From Xanthobacter autotrophicus (lineage in GTDB: Bacteria > Pseudomonadota > Alphaproteobacteria > Rhizobiales > Xanthobacteraceae): 64,000 nt of DNA. Under the pieces are notes generated by a model. The model ran no database searches and had not been told where the DNA came from. It was given only the letters and a program-made list of their open reading frames with translations. Position 1 is the stretch's first letter, and each line of letters begins with the position of its first letter. The position numbers and the translations under genes are program-made. This document shows, piece after piece, positions 38,623 through 46,122 of the stretch. Where the stretch lies: contig NZ_VAUP01000015.1 of assembly GCF_005871085.1 (NCBI RefSeq), positions 434,001 to 498,000 of the forward strand, in the 5' to 3' direction.

Positions 38623-39104
38623 TTCGCCCGTCGTGCCGCGCGCCAGTCCCAGGGGACCACGAACTCGGTTGCCCACAGGCCGGCGCCCGCGGCCCTCGCG
38701 TCGGCTTCCTGAGCCTCATATTCCCTGCTGTACCGGACGAAGGCGAGCGCCCAGCCGGCCCGTACCATCGCGGCGCCCACGTCTTCACCGTCCACCTGGC
38801 AGTGGGCGAGGATCCGCCGGTATCGGTCGCGACCATTCTCGATACAGGCGACGGTGTGCTCGCCCAGCATGCCCGCGAGGAAGAATGCCGCCTTCTGCCC
38901 GCAGCGGACCGGCTCGCCCGTTTCCCGCTCGGTGCAGATCTGCCGGCTTTCGGGAGCATCGATCCCCTCTAGTCGGATGCGCGTTCCGTGGATTTCGATG
39001 GTGTCTCCATCAATCACCGAGGCGCGCCCGGCGATCGGCTCTGCAGCGAGCGGAGACCATATAGCGCAGAGGACCGCGCTTACTCCGAGGAGCTGGCCGA
39101 GCAT
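38619..39104 (-). CDS. Secreted thermonuclease-like (SNase) protein
   Basis: 161 residues. Signal peptide MLGQLLGVSAVLCAIWSPLA, then the staphylococcal-nuclease fold: SVIDGDTIEIHG, RIRLEGIDAPES and NGRDRYRRILAHC hold the usual Asp, Arg and Glu catalytic positions. It would cleave nucleic acids outside the cytoplasm. The start at 39104 gives a clean signal peptide and overlaps the preceding small gene by 25 bases. Such genes are common on integrated elements and plasmids; the context here is accessory. Confidence 0.85.
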   Translation of the reverse strand: MLGQLLGVSAVLCAIWSPLAAEPIAGRASVIDGDTIEIHGTRIRLEGIDAPESRQICTERETGEPVRCGQKAAFFLAGMLGEHTVACIENGRDRYRRILAHCQVDGEDVGAAMVRAGWALAFVRYSREYEAQEADARAAGAGLWATEFVVPWDWRAARRAK

Positions 39105-39259
39105 TTTTGCTTCGATGCGCTGGTGGAGCCGTCCTTGCACACGAACTTGTCGCCGCTGCAATGGGAGACGCCACCCTTGTTGCCCGAGCACGGCGTGTTC
39201 CTCGCCAAGGATGGAGAGGCCGCCACCACGATCATCATAACGATAAGGAGGGACCGCAC
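39080..39259 (-). CDS. Tiny secreted cysteine-containing protein upstream of the thermonuclease
   Basis: 59 residues from a GTG start. Signal peptide RSLLIVMMIVVAASPSLA, then a 40-residue mature part with four cysteines in CSGNKGGVSHCSGDKFVC and KQKC. I recall this CxGxKGGxxHCxGxxFxCxDGSxSxSK pattern as a small family found beside SNase genes. The frame overlaps the nuclease start by 25 bases. Function unknown; a disulfide-rich partner or inhibitor of the nuclease is speculation. Confidence 0.7.
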   Translation of the reverse strand: MRSLLIVMMIVVAASPSLARNTPCSGNKGGVSHCSGDKFVCKDGSTSASKQKCSASSSE

Positions 39260-39353
39260 ATTACACCCCGCCGCAAATCACTACCCAATGGTCGTGCACC
39301 TCAAGGTTGATTGTCCAGCCAAAAGCTCCCTTAGGGCATCTCGCCGCAGCCCT

Positions 39354-39578
39354 TCATTTCGACTGTGGTCGGCTGGGCTGAAGGGCGGTCCAGTCGCACC
39401 CCAGGAAAATCGCAGCCTGATGGATCGCATCGAGGTACGCCGAAAGCGCGCGGTACTCGGGCGAACCGATCGGCGCCCGAGCGAGCAGTTGGAAAACGCT
39501 GTTGCGGGCGGCCGTCACCGTCGCGATGAACTGAGCCGCATCGGCCTCTGACCATCCTCGCTTTGACCGCTGGACCAT
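39354..39578 (-). CDS. Hypothetical protein
   Basis: 74 residues, predicted helical, with WSEADAAQFIATVTAARNSV and YLDAIHQAAIFLGCDW. It starts one base after the stop of the next upstream gene (39580-39816), so the two form an operon. No family recognised. Confidence 0.5.
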   Translation of the reverse strand: MVQRSKRGWSEADAAQFIATVTAARNSVFQLLARAPIGSPEYRALSAYLDAIHQAAIFLGCDWTALQPSRPQSK

Positions 39579-39579
39579 C

Positions 39580-39816
39580 TCAGTCCTCGACCGGCTGCCG
39601 CCGCCGCCTGAAGCCGGCGGATGCGTCCGCCTTTAGCGTCGACATCTCGTGTTCAAGGAAAGCTTGGCCGACCAGCAGGGCGCGGATGGTCTCGCGCGGG
39701 TCGCCATCGCATATAGTCAGAGCCTGGTCGATCTCGGCATCGCTCACGTCAAAAGGGGATCGTTCGGCGGGCGCGGGCTCGCTCGGCATGGCCGTCTCCG
39801 GTCTGGTTTCCGGCAT
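39580..39816 (-). CDS. Hypothetical protein
   Basis: 78 residues. The core VSDAEIDQALTICDGDPRET followed by ALLVGQAFLEHE looks like a short helical protein seen in Rhizobiales genomes without known role. First of a two-gene unit with 39354-39578, divergent from the SRAP gene. Confidence 0.55.
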   Translation of the reverse strand: MPETRPETAMPSEPAPAERSPFDVSDAEIDQALTICDGDPRETIRALLVGQAFLEHEMSTLKADASAGFRRRRQPVED

Positions 39817-39899
39817 ATGGATTCCATGGGAACAAAAATAGAACAAGCCGCTACATCTTGGGGGTGGAACGTGGGGGAGACCGAGGCTACCGTTGCCCC

Positions 39900-40568
39900 A
39901 TGTGCAACCTCTACAGCCACACCTCAAACGCTCAGGCGATCATCGACCTGGTGCGTGCGACGCGGAACTTGGCCGGCAATCTGCCGCCGCAGCCGGGCAT
40001 TTTCCCGGACTATTCCGCCCCCATCGTGCGGACGGGTGAAGATGGTGCGCGTGAACTCGCCATGGCGCGCTGGGGCATGCCGTCGCCGCAGTTCGTGCTG
40101 AAAGGCCGCACCACAGATTCGGGCGTCACGAACATCCGCAACGTCGCCTCGCCGCACTGGCGTCGCTGGCTGGGCCCGGCGCACCGCTGCCTGGTGCCCT
40201 TCACCAGCTTCAGCGAGTACGACACCGTAGACGGCAAGAAGGTGCCGGTGTGGTTCGCATTGTCCGAGGAGCGGCCCCTCGCCTTCTTCGCCGGCCTGTG
40301 GACGACGTGGACCAGCGTTCGAAAAAAGGCCGAGGGCGAGATCACCACCGACGTCTACGGCTTCCTTACCTGCGAGCCCAGCGAGCCGGTGGCGAGCATC
40401 CACCCGAGGGCGATGCCGGTAGTGCTCACGGAGCCGGCCGAGTTCGAGGCATGGTTGCTGGCGCCATGGGATGAGGCGAAGGCGCTGCAGCGGCCTTTGC
40501 CGGACGCCGCGCTGGAGATCGTTGCGCGGGGTGATAGGAAGGATCAGCCGTTGGCCCATCCCGTCTAA
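39900..40568 (+). CDS. SOS response-associated peptidase (SRAP, YedK/HMCES family)
   Basis: 222 residues. C2 after the initiator Met (MCNLYS) is the catalytic Cys; TNIRNVASPHWR, FSEYD (Glu) and ASIHPRAMPV (His) are the other conserved sites. The family forms a covalent shield on abasic sites in single-stranded DNA. The start at 39900 is fixed by the need for Cys2. A decayed second 3' piece of the same type of gene lies at 45655-45816, so this locus has seen duplication or insertion. Confidence 0.92.
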   Translation: MCNLYSHTSNAQAIIDLVRATRNLAGNLPPQPGIFPDYSAPIVRTGEDGARELAMARWGMPSPQFVLKGRTTDSGVTNIRNVASPHWRRWLGPAHRCLVPFTSFSEYDTVDGKKVPVWFALSEERPLAFFAGLWTTWTSVRKKAEGEITTDVYGFLTCEPSEPVASIHPRAMPVVLTEPAEFEAWLLAPWDEAKALQRPLPDAALEIVARGDRKDQPLAHPV

Positions 40569-40577
40569 CGCGCAGAG

Positions 40578-40787
40578 ATGACCCATACCTCCCATTGGCT
40601 TGGCATCGACATCTACAGGCCCGGCAATGAAAATGATTCGATCATAGGAGATGATATTTTGTGCCACTGGCATGATGCATCTGAAATTAAACATTCGGAG
40701 TCTTTTAAGTATGACGCGCTTGAATTTGTAAAAGACAATAATCCGAATACAAAAGGTGGGAAAATAACCGAAAATTATCTAAAGTAG
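40578..40787 (+). CDS. Possible small hypothetical protein
   Basis: 69 residues starting 9 bases after the SRAP stop, in AT-rich DNA unlike the flanks. Contains ILCHWHDASEIKHSESFKYD. No family recognised. It may be a remnant or chance frame. The rest of the gap to 40954 holds nothing I recognise. Confidence 0.3.
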   Translation: MTHTSHWLGIDIYRPGNENDSIIGDDILCHWHDASEIKHSESFKYDALEFVKDNNPNTKGGKITENYLK

Positions 40788-40954
40788 ACGGTGGAACGCC
40801 GCAAGTCTGCGATGTAGAGATATGAAAGTTGGGTCGGATATTGGATTCGCCGAAAAAACTTGATAAAGTGTATTTACCCCGCTGCACCAACGGCGATCAC
40901 ACCCGCAGGCAGCGCCGGTGCCTCTAGAACGGCGGCGAGAAGGAGTGACCAAGT

Positions 40955-41287
40955 TCATGCGCGGATAGCCTCGCGCTTGTATTGCTCTTTGATGTCCGCG
41001 ATTTCATCGAGCATGAGCTTGAGCCCGATCAGCGCCTCCTGCTCGTGCTCGGCCAAGGGCTCGGCTGGATGGAAGTGTTTCATAAGCACCGTTAGCGCAT
41101 CGCCGATCCGGCCCAGCTGCCTTCCATAGCTGCCAACCTCATTCAGGACCTGCTCCTCGACCTCCGGCGCGCTCGACTTGCCAAGGTTGATGTTGATCAC
41201 CCCTATCTGATTGTTGAAGGGGCTCAGGAAGGCCGTCCAGATCGCCTGAACGACATCCCCTGACAGCGGCAGCTTCATCGTTCGCAT
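40955..41287 (-). CDS. Hypothetical helical protein
   Basis: 110 residues starting MKLPLSG-like after MRT; LIGLKLMLDEIADIKEQYKRE near the C terminus is a likely coiled coil. The ATG at 41287 has AGGAGG 8 bases upstream, better than the GTG at 41293. It is divergent from 41473. No family recognised; small helical proteins like this occur on mobile elements. Confidence 0.55.
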   Translation of the reverse strand: MRTMKLPLSGDVVQAIWTAFLSPFNNQIGVININLGKSSAPEVEEQVLNEVGSYGRQLGRIGDALTVLMKHFHPAEPLAEHEQEALIGLKLMLDEIADIKEQYKREAIRA

Positions 41288-41472
41288 CGGCACGCCCTCC
41301 TATATGTGACAAAGGATATTATCACAGATAAAAGTGCGGGCCAGCGCTCGCTCCATCCGTTTCGCACTTTCGGTAGAAGGGAAGAGACGTGGGTTGCCTG
41401 TTGCTTCGCTATAAAATGATGTAATGGGCAGGCTTCCGGTAAGTCGGTTCATTATGAAACGAGGTGCATTGG

Positions 41473-42363
41473 ATGGCAGGGCGGCGTCGCACCCGATACT
41501 ATTCTGACGCGGACTTTGAGACGGGAGTCACGCGTTCACAGCTCAAGCGCCTAGCTCGCGCGCGTCAACTTGAGTACATGATCCACTGGTTTGGTCGAAA
41601 TTTTGAAGACCCCGCGAACGAGACCCCTTACGAAACCCGCGAGGGCGGCTATCAGTATATCTGGGGCGGACCGTATGACGCGGCTGAAGAACTTTTTGCT
41701 GAATTCGGCGACATTGTGCTGGAGGACCGGATTCGCCAAGCGGTCGACAAAGTTGAGAGCGATGGAATAACAAATTGGGCACCTAGCCGGAATCATCCAA
41801 ACCACCCCAATCAACAATATGCGCGTGAAGAATTGGTAGACGAATATCCGGACGATAAGCCCGAAGAAAGGCCGCTCCAGCAAGTCCTGAAAATGTTGGA
41901 GAGCGGCGCGACGCCGATTTTTGGTGGAGAAGAGGAGCGAGCGCAGCGCCGTGAAATCCTGTCTCGCCTCGATGTGCTTGAAGCGGAGCTGAAGGCGCTG
42001 AAGCCAGCCCATGGCGGCATTGGGCATAATCGCCCGCCTGAGGATGAAGAGACCAGCCCTATCGTCGGAGAAGTCCAGGAAGCAGTCGCCGAGATAGGCG
42101 CAGAAATGGTCAAAGCCACCCCTGATGCCCTCGCCGTCGCGCAGGCAACCTCACGGCTGCAAACCGCAATCGGGTGGCTGCAAAAGAAGGCGGATACCGC
42201 GGTCGACGCCTTTGCAAAATCACTTGGCAACGCCGCCGGCATAAGTGTTGCCGGCCTGGCGACCTATGTCACCTCCCAGTTCCTCCCTGGCGTGGCGAAG
42301 GCGGCGTCAGACGTGGTTTCGGCGACAATCGCTTGGCTCCAGACCGTTACTGGGCCTTTTTAG
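41473..42363 (+). CDS. Protein of unknown function with hydrophobic C-terminal segment; possible effector
   Basis: 296 residues. The start at 41473 has GAGG at spacing 8. The N-terminal 110 residues carry an unusual conserved-looking core, WFGRNFEDPANETPY and GGYQYIWGGPYDAAEELFAE, which I recall from uncharacterised bacterial proteins but cannot name. A charged middle with coiled-coil character (EILSRLDVLEAELKALK) follows, then helices and a hydrophobic stretch (ISVAGLATYVTSQFLPGVA) near the C terminus that might contact membrane. First of three co-directed accessory genes before the ParB-like and HEPN genes. A membrane-acting effector role is speculation. Confidence 0.6.
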   Translation: MAGRRRTRYYSDADFETGVTRSQLKRLARARQLEYMIHWFGRNFEDPANETPYETREGGYQYIWGGPYDAAEELFAEFGDIVLEDRIRQAVDKVESDGITNWAPSRNHPNHPNQQYAREELVDEYPDDKPEERPLQQVLKMLESGATPIFGGEEERAQRREILSRLDVLEAELKALKPAHGGIGHNRPPEDEETSPIVGEVQEAVAEIGAEMVKATPDALAVAQATSRLQTAIGWLQKKADTAVDAFAKSLGNAAGISVAGLATYVTSQFLPGVAKAASDVVSATIAWLQTVTGPF

Positions 42364-42528
42364 ACGCCAAATCTGCCCGACGACACACGCTTGCAGTTCT
42401 CTGATTTTTGCGACAGTCACGGCCCCGGGCCCGCTGGAGGTGCCCACGGCCGAAACACAACAATGCCGAGCATCCCATATATGCCGGCCCGGCCCTGACT
42501 GCTAAGGTCGAGAGCAGGGGGGAATAGA

Positions 42529-43899
42529 ATGGCGTACAAGAAATTGGCGCTCGACGCGCTCACCGTGAATAGCGCCAACGACCGCCACGGCGAGCTCGAG
42601 AATGAAACAGCGGCCATCGGTTGGTTGTTCACTAACCACGAAAAGGCCATGCGCGCATTGGCGAAGGACCTCGCAGAGACCGGCGATGTTTACGAGCCGC
42701 CGTTGGTTTGGCCGAACGGAGACGCCTACCTCGTCTTCGACGGCAACCGGCGCGTCACCTGCCTCAAGCTGATCGCCCAGCCGGAGCGAGCGCCGAGCGT
42801 AGAACTGCAAGCCTTTTTCAAAGGCCTGAAGGAGAGTTGGGCCGGCACCTTCCCCACGAGGCTCGAATGTCAGATCGAGCCCGACCGCGAGCGCATTGAC
42901 GATATTTTACTGCGCCGGCATACGGGCACGCGCGGCGGCGTCGGGCGCAATCCCTGGACAGACCGGATGACGGCGACCTTCGTGGAGCGGACGGGCAAGG
43001 GCGGCGGGGTCAACGTCGCGGACGAGATAGAAAAGCGGCTTCAAGCCGCAGGCGCGCTGCCGGCGAGGAAAATACCGTGGTCGACGGCCAATCGGCTCTT
43101 GTCCTCCGAAGGCCTGCGCAATCGCGTCGGAATCAGCGTGACGCGCGGCAAGTTCCAACTCACCCATAATGAAAGCTTGGTTCTTCCGATCTTCCGGCGT
43201 GTGGCGGAGGATCTCGCAAGCCGCAAGGTGGTCCTCGGCGATCTCTGGGATAACGAGGGCAAGGTCGCCTATCTCGACGGCCTGGAGACCGAGGGCGTAT
43301 TGCCCTTACCGCCGCTAACCCCTCCGGTCGCTGGATCGGGCGCCGACCTTAGCCCCCCACCGAAGCCCAATCCCGGCCTGGCTCCCAATTCCGGACGAGG
43401 TCCGGGCGACCACACCGCGCCTCCGGTCGCCCCGCAACCGCCGCTGGCTCCGAAGCCGAGCAAGCGCACAACCCTAATTCCTCAAGTCAACCATGCGGTG
43501 GTTTGGCAGGCCCACGTCCAGCGTCATCGCCAGATTTGGGACGAGTTGCAGTTCAAGTTGCGGCTGGACGACCACCCCAACGCGATCTCGGTGCTGTTCC
43601 GAGTCCTGTTCGAGCTCGCTATCGATAATTATATCACGCGCAATAACCTCACCGCCGTTCATCCGAACGATCTGCTGAAAAACAAGGTCAAGAAGGTCGG
43701 CGGCGATCTTGAGGCCAAGAGCAAGATCGACGGGAAGTATGCAAGCCTGATCCGCAAGCTCGACAACGCCGACGGCCTGTTCTCAATCGACACGATGAAC
43801 CGCTATGTCCATTCGCCCGACTTCGCGCCTTCTCCGAGTCACCTGACAGCCCTATGGGATCAGGCATCGCGGCTCATCGTCGTCTGCCTAAACGCTTAG
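42529..43899 (+). CDS. ParB/sulfiredoxin-fold protein with helical C-terminal domain
   Basis: 456 residues. The N-terminal 120 residues look like a ParB-type nuclease/CTPase fold, with LAVxG-like spacing and the motif VFDGNRRVTCLKLI (D71, G72, N73, R74, R75). A proline-rich linker at about 260-315 leads to a helical C-terminal domain (VLFRVLFELAIDNYI, MNRYVHSPDF), reminiscent of HEPN-like folds. It is not a chromosome-partition ParB: no HTH and no ParA beside it. The HEPN gene begins 8 bases after its stop, so they form a tight pair, as often seen for toxin-antitoxin or defence modules. Function not established. Confidence 0.65.
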   Translation: MAYKKLALDALTVNSANDRHGELENETAAIGWLFTNHEKAMRALAKDLAETGDVYEPPLVWPNGDAYLVFDGNRRVTCLKLIAQPERAPSVELQAFFKGLKESWAGTFPTRLECQIEPDRERIDDILLRRHTGTRGGVGRNPWTDRMTATFVERTGKGGGVNVADEIEKRLQAAGALPARKIPWSTANRLLSSEGLRNRVGISVTRGKFQLTHNESLVLPIFRRVAEDLASRKVVLGDLWDNEGKVAYLDGLETEGVLPLPPLTPPVAGSGADLSPPPKPNPGLAPNSGRGPGDHTAPPVAPQPPLAPKPSKRTTLIPQVNHAVVWQAHVQRHRQIWDELQFKLRLDDHPNAISVLFRVLFELAIDNYITRNNLTAVHPNDLLKNKVKKVGGDLEAKSKIDGKYASLIRKLDNADGLFSIDTMNRYVHSPDFAPSPSHLTALWDQASRLIVVCLNA

Positions 43900-43907
43900 C
43901 CCAGCCC

Positions 43908-44594
43908 ATGAACGAAGAGCTTCGCGGCATCCCAGGCCGCATCCTCGGACTAGCGCAAGCGGCCCTCACGCAGGCAAACCATCACGCTGTTTTCTTAGAT
44001 CCCGGAAACGAGCACTGGCCATTGATGTCTGTGCTCAATACTGCTCACGCTGGAGAACTGTTCCTCAAAGCGATAATCGCCACTGAGCACCCGCTGTTGA
44101 TCTTCAAGGACCTTGTCACTCTTGAAGACAAGAGCGCTGACGAGCTTGACCTTCAGCGGTTGTTGGCGCGCGGGCGGACGCACGACTTCGAGAAGCTGCC
44201 ACAGGTCCTGTGGGCGACCACCGGCCTGAGAATTCCCAATCCTGATTGCTACGAGCGCCTGCGCCAAGCGCGCAATGCGATCCAGCATTTCTGCCCGCCG
44301 GATGTTCGTGACCTCAGCGCATTATCGCTGGAGTTCATCTACACGATCATCGACCCTTTGATCGCCGGCCACTTCGGCATCTACGCCATCGAACACCACG
44401 AAGATCACAATGTGAGCTACGATTATGTCGTGGCCTGTTTGCTCCGCCGGGAGCTGCGTTTTTCGATCCCCCAGGATTTCGCGGTGACCGAGATTGACCT
44501 TAATGAGGAGATCGGCGGGGCATCCGCCGAGTACCGCACCTGGTTCCGCGAAGCGCTGACGTCCATCGACAAGGCCAATCTGCTCAAGACATAG
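43908..44594 (+). CDS. HEPN-domain protein, possible RNase
   Basis: 228 residues, helical. NTAHAGELFLKAIIA near residue 50 and the motif R122-N-A-I-Q-H127 (RxxxxH, in RLRQARNAIQHF) are HEPN features; the RxxxxH pair is the RNase active site in many HEPN toxins. The C-terminal half continues helical (YDYVVACLLRRELRF). Eight bases after the ParB-like gene. Both could form a defence or toxin-antitoxin unit; this is inference from fold and spacing. The 186 bases to the kinase remnant hold nothing recognisable. Confidence 0.7.
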   Translation: MNEELRGIPGRILGLAQAALTQANHHAVFLDPGNEHWPLMSVLNTAHAGELFLKAIIATEHPLLIFKDLVTLEDKSADELDLQRLLARGRTHDFEKLPQVLWATTGLRIPNPDCYERLRQARNAIQHFCPPDVRDLSALSLEFIYTIIDPLIAGHFGIYAIEHHEDHNVSYDYVVACLLRRELRFSIPQDFAVTEIDLNEEIGGASAEYRTWFREALTSIDKANLLKT

Positions 44595-44780
44595 CGTTCG
44601 CTTCCGCCAGGCGACTTCCGGCACCTCGTCATAGCCGGTCGATACTGAAGGACCAAAACGCGGTAGCGCGCGGTCAACCTACCTGCCACAGCCCAGCTGA
44701 TCGCTCTACAACGGTACCGGGATGTCCGGTTCTGGACAGGCGGGCAAGTTCCGCTCCTGGCGCACCCCACCATAAAACCC

Positions 44781-45062
44781 TCACTCCCCCATCTCACCAA
44801 TGAAGTTCGCCTCCACCGGCCGCACCGAATCCGCCACAAGCAGGTCGAGCGCGTCGAAGAAGGACGGGTTCATCGGGTTGATGATCGAAAAATCCCAGTC
44901 CAGCAGGCCCCACTCGGAGACGTGCTGCAGCGTCGCCGGATTGGCAGCCGCCGCCGTCGTGATCTCGATCACCACGCCGCCGAGCGCACGGATGGCCTCG
45001 ACCTCATTCGGGAATCGCACATCGTCCACCACCACGCGGGGCTTGGCGGCGCCGGCGACCTG
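44781..45062 (-). pseudogene. Remnant of a phage deoxynucleoside monophosphate kinase gene
   Basis: About 90 codons ending the gene: VVVDDVRFPNEVEAIRALGG is the well-known core of phage dNMP kinases, followed by VVIEIT and a C-terminal tail ending GEMGE. The N-terminal half with the P-loop is absent; upstream sequence joins the 26-base repeat at 45084. A decayed piece of a phage nucleotide-metabolism gene. Confidence 0.7.
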
Positions 45063-45083
45063 TTGACCGCCGCCGAACTGGGC

Positions 45084-45109
45084 GCGCCGCCTCGCTCATG
45101 AGCCGGACG
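45084..45109. repeat. 26-base direct repeat, left copy
   Basis: GCGCCGCCTCGCTCATGAGC followed by CGGACG, identical to 49033-49058. The right copy lies in a small prophage gene; this copy abuts the kinase remnant. The two bracket 3.9 kb with the HTH gene, SRAP fragment and HD-Hsp90 gene. Confidence 0.85.
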
Positions 45110-45213
45110 CCCCCGGTTGCGCACTGCCGGTGGGCGAAAGGGGGGAGGTAAACGAGATGCCCCGCCCTCCGGAGAGGTCGGGGCTACGATGGCGATTGAC
45201 GCCGCGCAGGTGA

Positions 45214-45230
45214 GTCCGCACTATGCGGAC
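45214..45230. promoter_or_regulatory. Perfect palindrome upstream of the HTH gene
   Basis: GTCCGCA-CTA-TGCGGAC, 70 bases before the HTH start. A likely operator for a small XRE-type regulator. A related palindrome (TCCGCG-N5-CGCGGA) occurs at 48884-48900. Confidence 0.5.
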
Positions 45231-45299
45231 ATACTCGAGGGGTCAGCCCGGGTGGCATGAGGGATTTCCCGGCATGGTCATTAAGAAGGTGCTGGGGAA

Positions 45300-45518
45300 A
45301 TGACCCCCGACCGCTTCCGCGAGTGCCTCACCCTCCTGCGCTGGTCACAGCGTGGGCTGGCCGACGCCCTGGAATGCGACGATCGCCTTATCCGGCGATG
45401 GGCTTCCGGAGATGCGGATATTCCTGCCAGCGTGGCCGTTTGGCTGGAGACCCTTGGCCAGTTCCACGCCGCCGCGCCACCACCGACTGGCTGGAAGCGG
45501 CGCCCCTCGGCGGAGTAG
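45300..45518 (+). CDS. Small helix-turn-helix protein (XRE-like)
   Basis: 72 residues. FRECLTLLRWSQRGLADALE then CDDRLIRRWASGDADIPASV is a compact HTH of the Cro/CI type common in Rhizobiales genomes. Probably a DNA-binding regulator, perhaps of itself via the palindrome at 45214. It lies within the 26-base-repeat-bounded segment. Confidence 0.75.
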   Translation: MTPDRFRECLTLLRWSQRGLADALECDDRLIRRWASGDADIPASVAVWLETLGQFHAAAPPPTGWKRRPSAE

Positions 45519-45654
45519 CCGCCCGGCCTATCTCCCAGCGCCCTGCTGAAGCCCCGCGGGCCGGCGCTTAGCGCGACTGCGACTTGGTGGAAAAGCTTGG
45601 CCGGCCGGGCGACAATGCCGCCGATAGCCTGCCCGTTGCTGCCGAGGGAATATG

Positions 45655-45816
45655 ACGAAGCGGAACATGGCGCTTACGGAGCCGGCCGAGTTCGAGGCAT
45701 AGGTGCTGGTGCCATGGGATGAGGCGAAGGTGCTTCAGCGGCCCTTGCCGGAGGGCACGCTGGAGATCGTGGCGCGCGGCGAGAGGAAGGATGAGCCGGT
45801 AGGAGACCGCACCTAA
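45655..45816 (+). pseudogene. Decayed 3' fragment of a second SRAP gene
   Basis: Translates as ALTEPAEFEA, then an in-frame TAG, then VLVPWDEAKVLQRPLPEGTL and a C-terminal tail. This parallels the C terminus of the intact SRAP at 40424-40568 (LTEPAEFEAWLLAPWDEAKA). The Trp codon TGG has become TAG and the 5' two-thirds of the gene is missing. Confidence 0.85.
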
Positions 45817-46122
45817 TGAGCAGTGACAACCCATAGCAGAAGATAAAACGATTCTTCCTCTGTAAAATTGCCTAGTGCCAATCCAGATAGTTTACATCAT
45901 CTTGTTGATCCGTCGATACGACGACAATAATTCAATACAACGATTTACATATTTTTGGTATAACTGTATGCGCGCCAATGTTTAATATTGTTAGCGCTAC
46001 CATTCGTGGAGGCCAGCCGATTATACATAGACACGCATAGCCCTAGCCAACCGATAAGGCATACAATATGTTGTCGGCTTAGGGCAGTGTTGAATAGTTC
46101 AGCGGCAAATTGCGGGGCATAA
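45817..46122. other. AT-rich leader before the HD-Hsp90 gene
   Basis: About 300 bases, clearly AT-richer than the chromosome. No gene seen. TATAAC at 45959-45964 could be a -10 element, with only a weak -35 partner. Probably the promoter region of the large gene that follows. Confidence 0.4.

Noticed and set aside
41305-41326. CRP-like site TGTGA...TCACA upstream of 40955-41287
   Set aside because: The spacer is 12 bases rather than 6, so it does not fit a CRP site.
45568-45834. Minus-strand frame opposite the SRAP fragment
   Set aside because: Antisense shadow of the decayed SRAP sequence.
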